Source of the DNA: Tubiluchus corallicola | Lineage: Eukaryota > Priapulida > Priapulimorpha > Priapulimorphida > Tubiluchidae | DNA: 64,000 nucleotides | Assembly (NCBI GenBank): GCA_030141605.1 | Contig: JAQGDQ010000479.1 | Location: 1-64,000 of the forward strand | Direction: 5' to 3' | Program-made: the position numbers and the translations under genes | Notes under the pieces: generated by a model | The model's database searches: none | What the model saw: only the letters and a program-made list of their open reading frames with translations | Told to the model about the DNA's origin: nothing | Part shown: piece after piece, positions 1 through 12,196 of the stretch | Numbering within the stretch: position 1 is the first letter of the stretch | Layout: each line of letters starts with the position of its first letter

Positions 1-676
1 AACTCAGTATTAGAATCATAATTTTGAGGATTCGCTCTGGGCCTGATTTAGGAAGATGCTAAATGCAAACTTAATAGGAAGACAACAGAGACCACAGTAG
101 GATGTAACAATCTAGGGCATTATAATTAGTGGCCTGTGTGATGGAAGGCACTATCAGAGTTTTTTACACTAAGGCGTTTGTATCCTAGTAGGATGCCTAT
201 GTCCCAAAAAAACTTTACATGCGTCGTTATGTTACTTAGCATTTCGCTTACCTGCTTGAAAGACTTGTGTGTAACTAGAAAAGAAAATTGTTGATTATTT
301 AACGTGCTTCACCAATTGGTAAAATGTCGTGACTCATCCTCCAGGTTTCACCGCTCACTAGCCAAAAAACGTATTTTTAATCTAATTGACAAGATACAGT
401 AATTTAAAATTTTACTTTGTCAGTGACGTGTGCACTACGAATGTTCGGTCTATTTTTCAAACTTTACTCAGTGTTATCTAAACTTGTTTCAAATGCCTAT
501 CGTCAAAATGGCTGCGTCTAACGGTCATCGCGGGAGTTTAAACTACAAGTTTTATACAGTGTTGCTGACGACGCAAGTCCTGTATGCAAAAAGGCAGTAT
601 GTGAGGGACACAAAATTTCAAGACAAATTTTTTAAGCTTTATGTAAGTGGAGGGTTTTCTTGTCCTTTATATATTA
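1..676 (+). repeat. Family A MITE-like repeat, 5' end outside window
   Basis: From about 190 on, this matches the distal half of the element at 17010-17791, including the stretch after 'cctatgtcccaaaa' and the terminal 'ttttcttgtccttta'. The other end lies left of the window. The short open frame inside it is not a credible gene. Confidence 0.6.
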
Positions 677-756
677 TTTAAATGTTCATTTGATATTTTC
701 ATTACAAAATGATCTTGATTTAGTAAGACCTTCCCCTGTGCAGCTTTGAGCACTTT

Positions 757-918
757 AAAAGCCCATAAAGGTTAAATAAGTCGTCGCCTTACACACCACA
801 AACAGTTACAATCATAAAGTATTTCGTTTAAATAAATGCCTGTAAGGGCAGTATACGACTAAACACTCTGCGGTGTCTGCTTACGATCAGTTTTCAATTC
901 ACTGGACGGTTCAGGGAT
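757..918 (+). repeat. Dispersed repeat, copy 1 of a 160-bp pair
   Basis: It begins 'aaaagcccataaaggttaaa' and is closely matched, in the same orientation, at 6167-6332. The two differ by scattered substitutions and small indels. I do not recognise the family. The rest of 677-1138 shows nothing else I can support. Confidence 0.65.
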
Positions 919-1138
919 GTATGAAAATTCAGGGATATCTCGACTGGAGTTCTCTCACAGCAGGCCAATGTGTCAGCTCATTCGGTGTTTTCATTTGATC
1001 GTACGAAAAGTGCAATATGTGGGCAAAATACTTGACTTGATTAACTGGTGATAAGGTCATTGTTATTTGAATAAATGTATACATCAACTAATTATATACA
1101 GTTAACAAAGGCAAAAAAATGACAAAAAAATATCAAAT

Positions 1139-3469
1139 TCAATTCACTTCGTTTTCGAAGAACAGGCGTGCGCTCGGGTTGTACATTGCTCTCCATTTTG
1201 CCAGTCTGTAACACAATTTGAAACACAACATTGATGGTGTTGTACATATCAATGCATATGTTGTTAATATTATGCATTGTAATAAATTATTATGATAAAA
1301 ATTTTAAATGAAACGTACATATACTTTTCATCCTTCAGATCTTGGAACACGTACTTGTATATTGCTCGATCTTTAAGCCAAAAGTTTTGCTTCTTTGGCC
1401 GTCCATGCACAGCAGGTAGAGTCTCAATAGCTTCGTCTGAAATGAAAAGAAAAAAAATTATTCACGAAGATGTGTATGAACGTATCTTAACACAATAATT
1501 TATTTAATTACTCATTCGTTTATTCACTGCCACACACATCAAACACAAACGCAAAAAGAGGTTGCAATTATACAAGAACATCATAAAACCATACAAGACA
1601 GTATTTTTGACGGACATGTATAAGATGTTTAGATTATAGAGTATATATAATAAATTATCTAGCTGCTTGAATAAACCTACTAGATATCAATGTATCAGCA
1701 AACCAACCTTAACAAACCAGTAAACGTAGCATCACATTATAGGGTTTACAAAAGCTATGGAAAAAAATTACAAATCCGGTGAGTTCCAAAGCCTAATAAT
1801 ATGGATCGTATAACGAATTAATGTTCATAGTCAGTGATCTTTGGACCTATCTGACAAATGGATGGGTGAAAGTCAGAAAATTGTTGTTCTAAGCAGTCTT
1901 AAGATCAAGTAAGAAGTTTAAATAGCAAACATGATATATGCAAAAACAAAAACAAGATACCAATGTGGGATCCTTCATCGCAGCAGCCTTCAAGTTCAAG
2001 ATCCCACGATGACCTTCTTTTCCATCTTCCACCACACCTAAATTAATGAGCGCATAATTACACATTAATTGCCGTTAGAAACGTATAAAACTTTCTACAG
2101 GGTGGGCAGGAAATTTTGTCACCTGAAGATGAAGCTGCTCTGACATATGTGGCTCCATGTACTGAACGTAAGAAAACAGATTAAGAGTCTGTAACTTCAT
2201 CTAAAACTTACCACTGGCCACAGTTGAAAACTTTAAAAATAAGGCTGGAAAGGGAAGGATGAAAAGGGGAAATCTACCAGACTAATAAGGTGTGTGCAAC
2301 CCATCAAACTCAGCCCAATTTTACTCCTACAGGATTAGAACTAAATGATAAAGTTCAAACAAGAGCTGCAACGTCATGTCAAAATCTGAGTTATAACTCT
2401 CATTGGTTGATAATTACCTAACGAAACGATTCTACACGGTGTCATAACACCTCTCAGGATGGGTTGCACATCCACATTATTCCATCACTTCGATTTTTAA
2501 AACAGAATTCGACTATAGGAGCATTTATCCTATTTATCCTAAAGATACCACCAGTTGGTCAATGGCTGCTTATAATTATAATAGTTGCTTATTAGTTCAA
2601 AACATACGCGGTTTCTTTACCCAACAACCCGCCTGGCGTCCGATTCCACCCTCCTAGTCACAGTTTCACGTTAAACATATAGGTCTTTGGAATGGACATA
2701 CATCGGGCAAGAATCTTTTTTCATATAATAGCAGTATTTAATTATTAAAACAAATCTTCTTTTAGTTGTCGATACTTACCATAAATAAATCAGAATCGAT
2801 GTTATAACAACTATGGCTATTCCCATAGCAGCAATGCCCAGCTGGTAGGCTGAAAAAGTAAATAATTTAGCTCTTATTATAAAATTGAAATATTCTATTT
2901 TTACCGATAGGACAGTCGGTAATGTGCATTCAAAGTGCCGCAAAACAAAGAATGAGTCCGTTATAATTTACATCGCAAAAGCGCATCAGCTGTAGCAAGA
3001 CTATAAGCATTAAAATTAAAAGAATCAAACTTGGATTATGAGTAATTAATAATTTTTAATTAATCATGAATTATCTAAATCTCCTGCTTGCCTACCTTCC
3101 TTCCTACTTACCTATCTACCTACCTATTTATCTACCTACGTACGTACCTACCTGCCTGCCTGCCTGCCTACACCCTTGACAATCCACTTGCCTAAAACTG
3201 TTTAGATATATTCATACAAGGCAAGCAGGTACGAAAACATTATTCTGTTAACTTCGTTTCCGACACACTTCAAGCTATTCTATACTATACTACTCACTTC
3301 TATTGTGATCTATATTTGCCATTGCGTTTATTCTACAGTATTTTGGTTTGTTCTTTAGTAAGTCAGTTAGCCAGCCAGCCAGTCAATAAGCAAGTGCGTG
3401 AGTGAGTGAGTGAGTGAGTGAGTGAGTGAGAGAGTGAGTGAGTGAATGAGTAGGTAAGTAGGTAAGTAG

Positions 3470-3504
<35 letters not shown>

Positions 3505-3505
3505 G

Positions 3506-3573
<68 letters not shown>

Positions 3574-3574
3574 T

Positions 3575-3622
<48 letters not shown>

Positions 3623-3638
3623 CAATTAATTAATTAAT

Positions 3639-3680
<42 letters not shown>

Positions 3681-5044
3681 CGTTAGCAAGTAAGCAAGCA
3701 AGTAAATAGATGATTTGTATACGACTATTAATTTTCACAATTATACAATAATTATATAATTAACTACAGTAGTGGATTACGTACTTAGTTTATTAGTTAG
3801 TTTTTGGTTAGTCAGTCAGTCAGCTAAGAAGGAAGGTAGGTCGGTAAGTAGGTAGGTAGGTAGGTAGGTAGGTAGGTAGGTAGGTAGGTAGGTAGGTAGG
3901 TAGGTAGGTAGGCAGGTAGGTAGGTAGGTACGTGGGTAGGTAAATAGGGAGGTAAGTAAGTAGGTAAGCAGGTCGGTAGGTAGGTGAGGTGGATCATTTG
4001 GTATATAAATAGTAGGTAGCCTAATGTTAAGTAGGTAGGTAGATAGATAGATAGGTACGTAGGTAGGTAGCAGGTATATAGGTGGGTAGGTAAATAGGTA
4101 GGTTAGATAGGTAGGCAGATAGGTAGCTAGTGCTCCTCTGAAAATTTTCTGCACCACTTGTACTTCTTAACGTTTTCACTGCTCAAGTGTCACTGCTCAA
4201 GTGTGCTGCCCAAATGTCAACTGCTCAAGTGGTACTGCCTAAGTGTTCACCCCCTGAGTGCCTGCTGCCCAAATTTCCACTCCCCGAGTGTAAACTGCCC
4301 AAATGTCATTCAGCCCAAATGTTTGGCTACCACTGGACTGTCATTCACTTCCCAAGTGCCAACTGCCCAAGTGTCCATTGCCTAAATGTCCAATGCGCAG
4401 GTGGGCTTATAACCTGACAGATCAGTAACTGATTCGTAAGTCAATAACTGTTTCGTGCAAGCAGTATTCAGGTCACAAAGTTCTCTGCAAGAACAACGTT
4501 AGCTTACACGCAGCTCGGTCACATGAGAGGTGGGGTCCCGCAACGAGGCACACCGGTTACAAGGTCAAGCCAATTTTTAGAAGTGATATTTTCTGTTGAT
4601 CAGCCAAACACGTGGATTTGTCAGAGCGGAAGTAGGAAGTGAGAAACAAAAACATAATAATTAGCCCCTAAGACAGTTGCCGAACTTGTTCGCGCATGTT
4701 GGAAAAACGGTGAACAATTGATATATGCGTGCAGAGTATAAACCTGTAGGTTCAGGCACTCTTTCAGGGTTATTAATGGAATGAAAAAACGTACCTAATA
4801 TAATCTCCATTGTAATCTTCATTGTAACCACCTAAAATAACTTTAAATAACGCGCGAAAGAATTGCGTCTTGTCTCTTCCTTTCGCAGGCTAAAATTCGC
4901 AGTTGTTTTGTTGCTATGAAACCTCTCCGGGTTTACAATTATGACGCGAGATCCTAGCGCGTCTCCTGTTTAGGTACCTATAGCAGCAAAACATGACGTA
5001 GCCATCATAACAGCTTTTATCCAAGCCCAAAGCCACACAGCATT
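1139..5044 (-). CDS. C-terminal exons of an unrecognised membrane protein
   Basis: Five minus-strand exons join in consistent phase: 5044-4978, 2849-2780, 2037-1961, 1436-1355 and 1205-1139, where TGA ends the frame. Each has an AG acceptor and GT donor (for example cttttt-cag at 2850 and gtaagt at 2779). The first two exons encode a hydrophobic run with the core MGIAIVVITSILIYLW. A basic stretch (GRWKRR) follows, as expected on the cytosolic side, then a polar tail of about 75 residues ending FENEVN. Exon 5044-4978 is also open in another, Cys-rich frame, but only the hydrophobic frame has the phase required by the next exon. The start lies upstream and was not found, although the mini-exons near 13 kb end in a compatible phase. 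I do not recognise the family; one or two transmembrane segments are present. The intron 2850-4977 holds the tetranucleotide arrays. Confidence 0.6.
3092..3172. repeat. (CTAC)n/(CCTG)n tetranucleotide tract
   Basis: Imperfect cctacctacc-type repeats with cctgcctg variants. It lies in the same intron as the opposite-polarity array at 3385-4130. Confidence 0.85.
3385..4130. repeat. Compound tetranucleotide array (GAGT, AAGT, GGTA)
   Basis: Successive blocks are GAGT (about 3396-3444), AAGT (about 3445-3690, interrupted by AATT units near 3624-3641) and GGTA (about 3835-3950), followed by a degenerate GGTA tail to about 4130. All code for repetitive open frames on the minus strand that are not genes. 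Confidence 0.95.
4180..4405 (+). repeat. Degenerate ~12-17 bp tandem motif (tgcccaaatgtc)
   Basis: Variants of ctgcccaaatgtc, ctgctcaagtgt and ctgcctaagtgt follow one another about fifteen times with irregular spacing. A related degenerate array lies at 7150-7290. Confidence 0.7.
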
Positions 5045-5724
5045 CTGTAGAAGTTATTCCCCGCACGCCCCATGATAAGATTCGTACTTTCTCATTTACG
5101 ATTTTTAATGCAAATTAAACAGCATTGACTTTACCTTAACGTATATATATATATATATTGATCGCACATATATTATTTAATTCTTATTTTATGAGAAAGC
5201 CCAATCCGAGCAAAATGTCAGTTTTCTTTTATTTTTATTTTTGCTAACAACAGGAAATGTAAGACTGTCACGTGTATGTGTTTAACTATATGATGATTTT
5301 AATGCTTGTGTCCATCTGCCTAATGCAACCAAATGAAGAAATTACAATTAAATATTAAGTGCACAACGTAATTAACGTAACCATCCGACATATTTAAAGA
5401 GGAACGCAAACTAACTGAAGATCAAATTTCTAATCTCCGGCCGTGGATATTTTAAATACAATAAAAGCAAGAGATTTCTCTTTTTGTACCTTGACTGAAT
5501 TAAATGAAATTTCAACGTTCATGATGGAGGATTAATTATATACAAATAATTGTTTGGCACTTTCAAGTATAATTATTTAAGTTAATAATTGTCATTTCTG
5601 TCTGTTTATTGTTTTGTTTTCCGTATTCATGTATGTATTGTAAATATGTAACTAATTATATTTGTAAATATTAGTAATGTACTGTGTAACAGCGTGGTAG
5701 TCATGTTCCTTTATGTACGAATAA

Positions 5725-5856
<132 letters not shown>

Positions 5857-5963
5857 CTGGTTGACAATGTTTCTGACGTGGTCAGAAACTGAAAATTTTG
5901 CAAACAACAGTTACAGAAGTGCCTGGCTGTGGTTGGGTAACTTACAACAATAATGGCGGCTGT

Positions 5964-6000
5964 CGTGCGTGCGTGCGTGCGTGCGCGCGTGTGTGTGTGT
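5964..6000. repeat. (TGCG)n(TG)n microsatellite
   Basis: gtgcgtgc units pass into gtgtgt. Confidence 0.95.
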
Positions 6001-6166
6001 ATTTGCCAATTAAAAAAACTGATATTCATAAGCATAAAAGCATATAAGAACACTGCAACACGAGGATAAAATTCACACAACTGTTAAAGGCAAAGGTGTT
6101 CAGTGCAAACTAGGAACCTCGTCGTTTGTGTGGGACTGTTGTAAAGTTGAATGAATGATGATGAGC

Positions 6167-6332
6167 TAAAAGCCCATAAAGGTTAAATAAGTCAGTCGCC
6201 CTACACACCACAAACTGTTACTATCATAAAGTATTTCGTTTAAATAGATGCCTGTAAGGGCAGTACACGACTAAACACTCTGCTGTGTCTGCTTTCGGTC
6301 AGTTTTCAATTCACTAGACGGTTCAAGGTTGT
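6167..6332 (+). repeat. Dispersed repeat, copy 2 of the 757-918 family
   Basis: Same orientation and order as 757-918, with scattered substitutions. Confidence 0.65.
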
Positions 6333-6689
6333 GAATTGTATTCAGCAGTGACCTCCTTCATTTTTTTAGCAAAAAAACAGTTACTCCTTTTGACACGACT
6401 ACCATGTAATACTAAGAAAAATCTTTTGCTTCAGTTGTTAGGAAATGCAAGATATAACTTAGCAGGATAACAGCGATACGAGTTTCGGCTAAACAATGGC
6501 GAAGCAGCTCCAATCATTGTGTGTACCTTAAATAAAATTTAACTCTAACCGTAACGGCAACAGTAAAGAAGAACTATTCTAAGCCTTTTCACATTTAAAG
6601 CAATTGATGATAATCGTGAAAAGGTCAAAGGTCAAAAGATCACCAGGCAACGTATTTAAGTACACTTGACAATCCCTCGCGGCCTTGCT

Positions 6690-6825
6690 GTTGTAATAGT
6701 AACAATTTTTACAGCTACCTATAGAACCTTACCTAGTTCATTTTTTCTTGTTCTCAAGCAAGATCCTGCTAGTAAATTACATTACACACAAACTACTGCT
6801 TGATTAAGTAAAGTCCACGCATGGC
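6690..6825 (+). repeat. Dispersed repeat shared with 29572-29700
   Basis: Shares the stretch around 'accttacctagttcattttt' and 'agcaagatcctgctagtaaa' with 29572-29700 in the same orientation. The family is unknown. Confidence 0.65.
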
Positions 6826-6861
6826 TTTCTAATTCTGGGGGATTATCTTGGAATTCTAAAT

Positions 6862-6990
6862 CTTCAGAATTATCATGGATTTGAATTATCATGGATTTGT
6901 TTATTATCTCGGAATTATCATGGATTTGTTTATTATCTCGGAATTATCATGGATTTGTTTATTATCTTGGAATTATAAATCTTCAGAATT
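6862..6990 (+). repeat. Minisatellite, ~29 bp unit, 3-4 copies
   Basis: The unit aattatcatggatttgttta plus ttatctcgg repeats with small changes. Confidence 0.8.
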
Positions 6991-7041
6991 ATTATGGATT
7001 TGTAAATCTTCATTCTTAAACGTCATCGCCAACAAATCTTC

Positions 7042-7145
7042 ACCCTACAGATGGCCCTCCTGCAATAGTAAGAGTGGATCCTGCTTCTGGCTTCCGTGCA
7101 CTTGTCAATGACAACTAGGTCTTTTTCTGGAAATTGGAGGTGGTC
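7042..7145 (+). pseudogene. Possible Ty3/gypsy-type integrase remnant
   Basis: One frame reads DGPPAIVRVDPASGFRALVN before a stop at 7111. A shifted frame then gives LEIGG. This resembles the segment just after the second catalytic Asp in some Ty3/gypsy-type integrases of invertebrates (recalled, not searched). It is short, broken and flanked by degenerate repeats, so the call is weak. Confidence 0.3.
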
Positions 7146-7149
7146 CCGT

Positions 7150-7290
7150 ATCATGGCCATGCCTAAAACGTCCTACACCCAAATATTCCGTGCCCAAATG
7201 CCCCATGCTCAAACACCCCGTGCCCAAATGGCCGTGCCTAAAATGTCCCGTGCATGGTGTCTCGTGCCCAAATGTCATGTCATGTGCCCA
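7150..7290 (+). repeat. Degenerate 'cgtgcccaaatg' tandem motif
   Basis: About nine variants of cgtgcccaaatgcccc. Related in motif to the array at 4180-4405. Confidence 0.65.
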
Positions 7291-7499
7291 TTTTGTTCAA
7301 TATTTCAGAAAATACAAAGACAGCAAATCACAAAGTCCATAGAATGCATAATTTTGAATTTTTAATATTTTCTATCCAATCATAATTTATTCTTTCATAC
7401 ATATTAAATAATAATAACAATAATAATGCTCTTTGTCTTAAAGTCTGATAAATAACATAGCTATAAATTTAAAATAACTACTTGCACAGGATGTGAAAT

Positions 7500-8080
7500 T
7501 TTAAAGGAAATGTCAAGCCTTCTGGGACGTTAGACTTATTTCAATGTTTGCTAGAAACGTTGAAATGTTAGAAAAAAATGGTAAAAAAGTGTGATGAGAG
7601 CCTGTAGTAAGGTTACGATCATTTCACGGTTGGGTTATTCACAAATAATTGATTATTGGTGGTGCACGCTTTGTGCTTCATGCGTCCGCATATGGAGGAG
7701 CTGACTGCATCGATTTATTTCTTGACCTTGACCCTGTCAAGGTCGGTGGAATTAACATTGCCGATATTGTGACATGTCAACGGCGCAGTACGTAAAACCA
7801 CGGCAACGAAATGTAATGGAAAAAGCAAATTGATCAAGTAGCGTGATGACAAGTAACTAAAATATGCCTTTTCATAGTTCCAGCGATTGACGATGATCGT
7901 GAAAAGGTCAAAGGTCAAGTGTACCAAACGCATTTGTGTACACTTGACAACGCCTGGCAACCCAAGGCTGTTGTAGCAGTCAGAGTATTGACATGTTTTA
8001 AAAAAATGGTAAAAAAGTGTCATGAGAGCCTGTAGTAAGGTTACGATCATTTCACGGTTGGGTGTTCCTATTTTGAAAGA
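7500..8080 (+). repeat. Composite repeat with ~75-bp direct duplication
   Basis: The segments at about 7575-7645 and 8005-8075 (aatggtaaaaaagtgt... through atttcacggttgggt) are nearly identical direct repeats. The start (tttaaaggaaatgtcaagcc) resembles an internal part of the family C elements at 26.8 and 31.7 kb. Confidence 0.6.
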
Positions 8081-8281
8081 CCATTTCTTTCACCAAAGAC
8101 AACGTACCGTCAGTTTCCACTAATTATATAGATTATATAGCCAATTTTGTGATATTTTTGCATGAACATTTAAGTAAGTGACAGAAGTTTGAATTTGTTT
8201 AAGCGGCAGCGCTTATGGGAAAGCCACGATGCGCTTACGAAAACACACGAAGTCTCCCAGTTACGTCACGATTTTCAAGTA

Positions 8282-8748
8282 CAGTCAAGCTCGGATATAA
8301 GGGACACCTCCGGACCGCAAAGAATCGTCCCTTATATCCGACGTCCCTTATAGCCAAAATTAAGTCACACCAAGAGTGTATCTAGACCTGCACTTTTCTA
8401 TACTTTTACCCATATTTTTATGTATTATTGCTACACATTCAGTGCAAACGGCATGTAGGAAGCTTTTTGAGTGATACGAGATGTATGTGACAGCAGAAAC
8501 CGAGCTGTTCGAAGGCTGAGTTTGCGAAAAATTGAGGTTAAAAATCGATCAATTTCGCTTTGATCATAGGATCCCCTATATGCGAGGTAATTTACCTGGG
8601 CTTCTATTGCCCGGGGCCTGAAGATTTCGTCCTTTATAACCGATAGTCCCTTATATCCTAGTACCTTATATACGAAGATTTTTATAGAGAAAAATGTTAC
8701 GAAAAATCGGGACTGGTGTCAGTGGTCACTTATACCCGAGGTTGACTG
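8282..8748. mobile_element. Pogo/Tigger-like MITE
   Basis: The left end CAGTCAAGCTCGGATATAAG has an inverted counterpart at the right end (cttatacccgaggttgactg). CAGT ends with a CTCGG...TATAAGGGAC terminal repeat are typical of non-autonomous pogo/Tigger elements. A TA lies left (8280-8281); the right flank reads TC, so one TSD copy has mutated. No transposase is present. Confidence 0.75.
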
Positions 8749-9234
8749 TCACTGGTGGCTACCATCGCGCCTGAAAATTTCAAGTGGACAGAACACAATA
8801 AACTTGTGACTTGTCTTTTCCTTTAAAACTTGTTATTAATACTACAACAATATAAAAATGGACAGGAGTACTTGCTATAACACTTAAAATACAAATTAAA
8901 ATTACTTACAAATAAATGCAAAATTTACGACAACTAACTATCAAAAAATTGTGTAATTTTCAAACTCAGAATGCGCATAATTATACTTTTGACAAATTCT
9001 GGTTAATCGATTACGACAAGTTGGTATAACTATGTTAGATTGTGTGTTTATCGATTCCGATAGAATTGAATTTTCCTAACCGTTTTCTACGGCTAAAACT
9101 ACTCCACGTGTGCGTGATCCATAATCCATATACGGCAGTTTGTATTTAAACACGTTGAAGTGTTTCCGTGTGCATGTAATGAGCAATCCAAAATCTGTGA
9201 ACATAATTATTGTCTGAATGTGCCAATCGGCCGA

Positions 9235-9840
9235 ATTCATATGCCATCCCATTCTCAAGTCCAATAAAAAGTATACATTTTAACACAATTAATACCGCAA
9301 AAGTGTTTCTGATATTTAAATTATAAATTAAAAACTTAATTAATGGCGGGCGAGCCAAACTGTTGATGACATCACAAACGAACATAATTTTCAACAACAA
9401 AAATATTCCACGAGCGTGTTGCACGTGTTTGCAAAAGCGAAAATTGAAGATATTCAGTGTGTTGTGCTAAAACTAGGCAAGTTTTAAGATAAATATTCAA
9501 ATTTCAAATTTACCGCTGCGCTCACGCATGATCCGTAGAACGTGTGTAGTTTGTCACAAACTAACACATCAGAACCGAAAGGTACAGCACATGTTTTTTG
9601 TGCAATCTATTTCCGAAATTTTCATCTAACTAGCGAATGGCGAAATGCATGTATGTAACAGCGAAGAACTAGTGACGCAAACGTGAAATTGTGTTTGTGC
9701 GGTAATAATTCTTTCACCTAAGTCATTTTTAAAAAAATAGTATGTTCCATTCAATATTTTAAAGACCAGGCTGTTTTGATCTACAGTTTAAGATTGGGTT
9801 CGGTTTTGCTTTAATAAGTTTTGAAGTTTTTGGTGACACA
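9235..9840 (+). repeat. Family B TTAA MITE-like repeat, diverged copy
   Basis: Contains the family core around 'aagtatacattttaacacaa', the purine-rich 'gcgggcgagcc' and 'aatttcaaatttaccgctgc'. Other copies lie at 14.7, 21.7, 32.3, 38.7 and 63.1 kb. A fragment of a further copy follows at about 9840-9960. Confidence 0.7.
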
Positions 9841-10228
9841 CCCGTCGTTAATTATGTTTTTAATTTAATAATTATCAGAAACGCTTTTGCAGTATTAATT
9901 GTGTTAAAATGTACACTTTTTATAGAATTTGAAATGAGGTAATATATGAAAAATCATGTTGTCGTCCTTTAATTCTTCAACACGCAAAAAAAGTTCTATC
10001 TTAACACAATCAACTTCTAAATTGACTTCAATGTCATGCAGCTATAGTTGGGCAAAAAATGGGGCACGGCTGCCGGTTATTTGACAGCGTTTGCATTCCA
10101 ATTCCTGTTGTTTTAGCGCAAGTGTACCTTACCATTGCTGACGTGAATCACAGCTACTACAATGCAAAATCAGCATCACGGTATCATTAAAACTAACTTT
10201 GCTATCCCAAAATCCTGGTTCCCATATA

Positions 10229-10557
10229 CAGTCAACCCTCGTTAAACCGGACTAATTGGGGGGTGGGTGGTCCGGTTTAGCCGATTGTCCGATTTATCCG
10301 ATATGCCTATATATGGTCTATATTATACAGGAATAATCACCTTAATAAGGCCTATATACATTGCACTATATACTATACTGTATATTACTTTAAAATAGTT
10401 AACCTGTGAGGATAAAGAAATTATTGTACAGTTGGTAGGCCGTGTCGTGTTTAGCGCTCCGGCTCGGACGGAAATCGGTCACTTTCCTTTACCACGGATG
10501 ACGTCCGTCTTATCCGATATCCGGGCTAACGGGGTCCGGTTTAACGAGGGTCGACTG
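10229..10557. mobile_element. Pogo/Tigger-like MITE with TA target duplication
   Basis: Terminal inverted repeats start CAGTCAACCCTCGTTAAACC and end in the near-perfect complement (accgag...gactg type). TA lies directly outside both ends. At 329 bp with no coding capacity, it is a textbook non-autonomous pogo-type element. Confidence 0.88.
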
Positions 10558-10689
10558 TAGTTTTACACCCACACAGTACATCAGTGATTTTGCGTAAGAA
10601 CGACTGCCACTAATTCACATAAAATCAAATTAAAAAAAAAGCAAAAAGTTAAAAGACACGAGTTCTGAAACGATAAAAATGACGTAAAG

Positions 10690-10760
10690 AAAGAAGAAGA
10701 TGGTGGCTTCGGCAGAGGAGCAGGAGGAAGAGGAGGAGGAGGAGGATAAAAGTTACAGAA
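10690..10760. repeat. GA-rich low-complexity tract
   Basis: Purine tract of gaggaggaag type. Glu-rich and Pro-rich frames on either strand are not genes. Confidence 0.8.
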
Positions 10761-10884
10761 AACGAAGCAAGTATAAAAATTTAACGAAGCAAAAATATTC
10801 AATGTATCAATTGACAAGTAACATAGATGGCAGTTATAATATTCACGACAAAACCTCACATTGCACAAATTTTCGTAACTAAAG

Positions 10885-11310
10885 GTGCGTTCAAACTTAC
10901 AAGTTTTCTCGCAAGTTAACTCGTCAAGTAACTCACAAGCATGTTCAGACTAGAGAACAAAACTTGCCGTGAGTTACTCTGCATCAGTAAGCATAAGCTG
11001 ACACTCGCTTTTCTTTTGCTACGAGCGAGAAGTGCCGAGAGTAACTCGTCAAGTAACTCACAAGCATGTTCAGACTAGAGAACAAAACTTGCTGCAAGTT
11101 ACTCTCTGACAGTAAGTGCGAGCTGTTACTCACTTCTCTATTCGTTGCGAGAAGTGTCGAGAGTAACTCACCAAGGTGTTCACACTAGCTAGTAACTCAA
11201 CTCGCAGCAATTGTTGGAGAGTTTGTGATAACCTGCTGACAGTAACTCGCAAAGCAGTTCACACTTGCAAACTCACGACAGAAAACTCGCTAGTCTTAAC
11301 GCACAATAAC
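10885..11310 (+). repeat. Tandem/palindromic repeat module 'gagagtaactcg'
   Basis: Repeated blocks of gagagtaactcgtcaagtaa and ttcagactagagaacaaaac form direct and inverted copies. The same module lies inverted at 40545-41170, and the TTAA element next to it is also shared, so both pieces may have spread as one unit. Confidence 0.7.
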
Positions 11311-11446
11311 AAAAGTATTCACCAGCAACAGTGGAAACCAATATTCGACTGATATCACAGTTTGTCGCTGCACCAAGTACAGGGTGGCAAGAAACGATTG
11401 ATCTGCCAGGCTCAAAAATTAACACAAGTAAATATAAACATGTGTA

Positions 11447-11909
11447 TTAAAGGACAAGAAAGGGCCTAGTTAAAGAGTCTCAGAAAATTTTCACTAAAGA
11501 ATTATAACAGTTACAGGCAATCTTAAGCGTTTATCGTACTCACGTTAAAAGAATTTCCTGTTTGTTTTCATTTTAAATACTCCCGCGAGGCTATCACGGT
11601 GGCGCCATGTTAGATGGCGTCACAGAACCACAACACAAATCTTTATAGTACAAGTGCTCAGAACTCACTGCGACTGTGTTCGAGTGATGTCATGCCACGT
11701 GATCAGTCACGTGCTGGCTTTTCAATTGGCGGATTAAATGAAACATGTCTGCGCCAACGTTTACTGCAGCGGTTGAAATATTTTACAAAAATTGGAGTGA
11801 ATGCGAAAACGTGAGTACTTTATTCACTTAAGATTATACTTAGGTGATATAATTTTTTATTGCGAATTTTCTGAAGCTTACTTTGGTTGGCCATTCTCTT
11901 GTCCTTTAA
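11447..11909. mobile_element. TTAA-flanked MITE (family A, short form)
   Basis: TTAAAGGACAAGAAAGGGCC at the left is matched by the complement near 11889-11909 (ggccattctcttgtccttta-a). The ends lie at TTAA, as in piggyBac-type non-autonomous elements. Its internal sequence reappears inverted at 41340-41780. Confidence 0.75.
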
Positions 11910-12196
11910 TACCGTTTGTAATTTTTCTAACGTTATTTATTTTTTTACGCATTATTATCATATCTGAGCACCAGAAATAAAAAAGTTAATAAAGATCTCA
12001 TGAAAGGATTCATGATGCCAGTATCATTGAGAAAATCTTGGAAAAGTAAAAGCGCCAACAAAGATTAATAATAGCCGCAACTACACATGTCGCAGACATC
12101 AGACGTTAAAATACGAGTTCTTTACGCAAAATTAAATGCTGTTCTCGAGGTTTTGCCATTTTGGTTTTTGGTTTTTGGAGATCAATCATTTCTTGT

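Noticed and set aside
3383-4157. Long Leu/Thr/Tyr-rich frames on the minus strand
   Set aside because: They are translations of tetranucleotide arrays.
4795-4835. Possible 37-nt minus-strand mini-exon (ttattttag to gtacgt)
   Set aside because: Its phases do not fit between the exons at 5044-4978 and 2849-2780 without a stop or frame clash.
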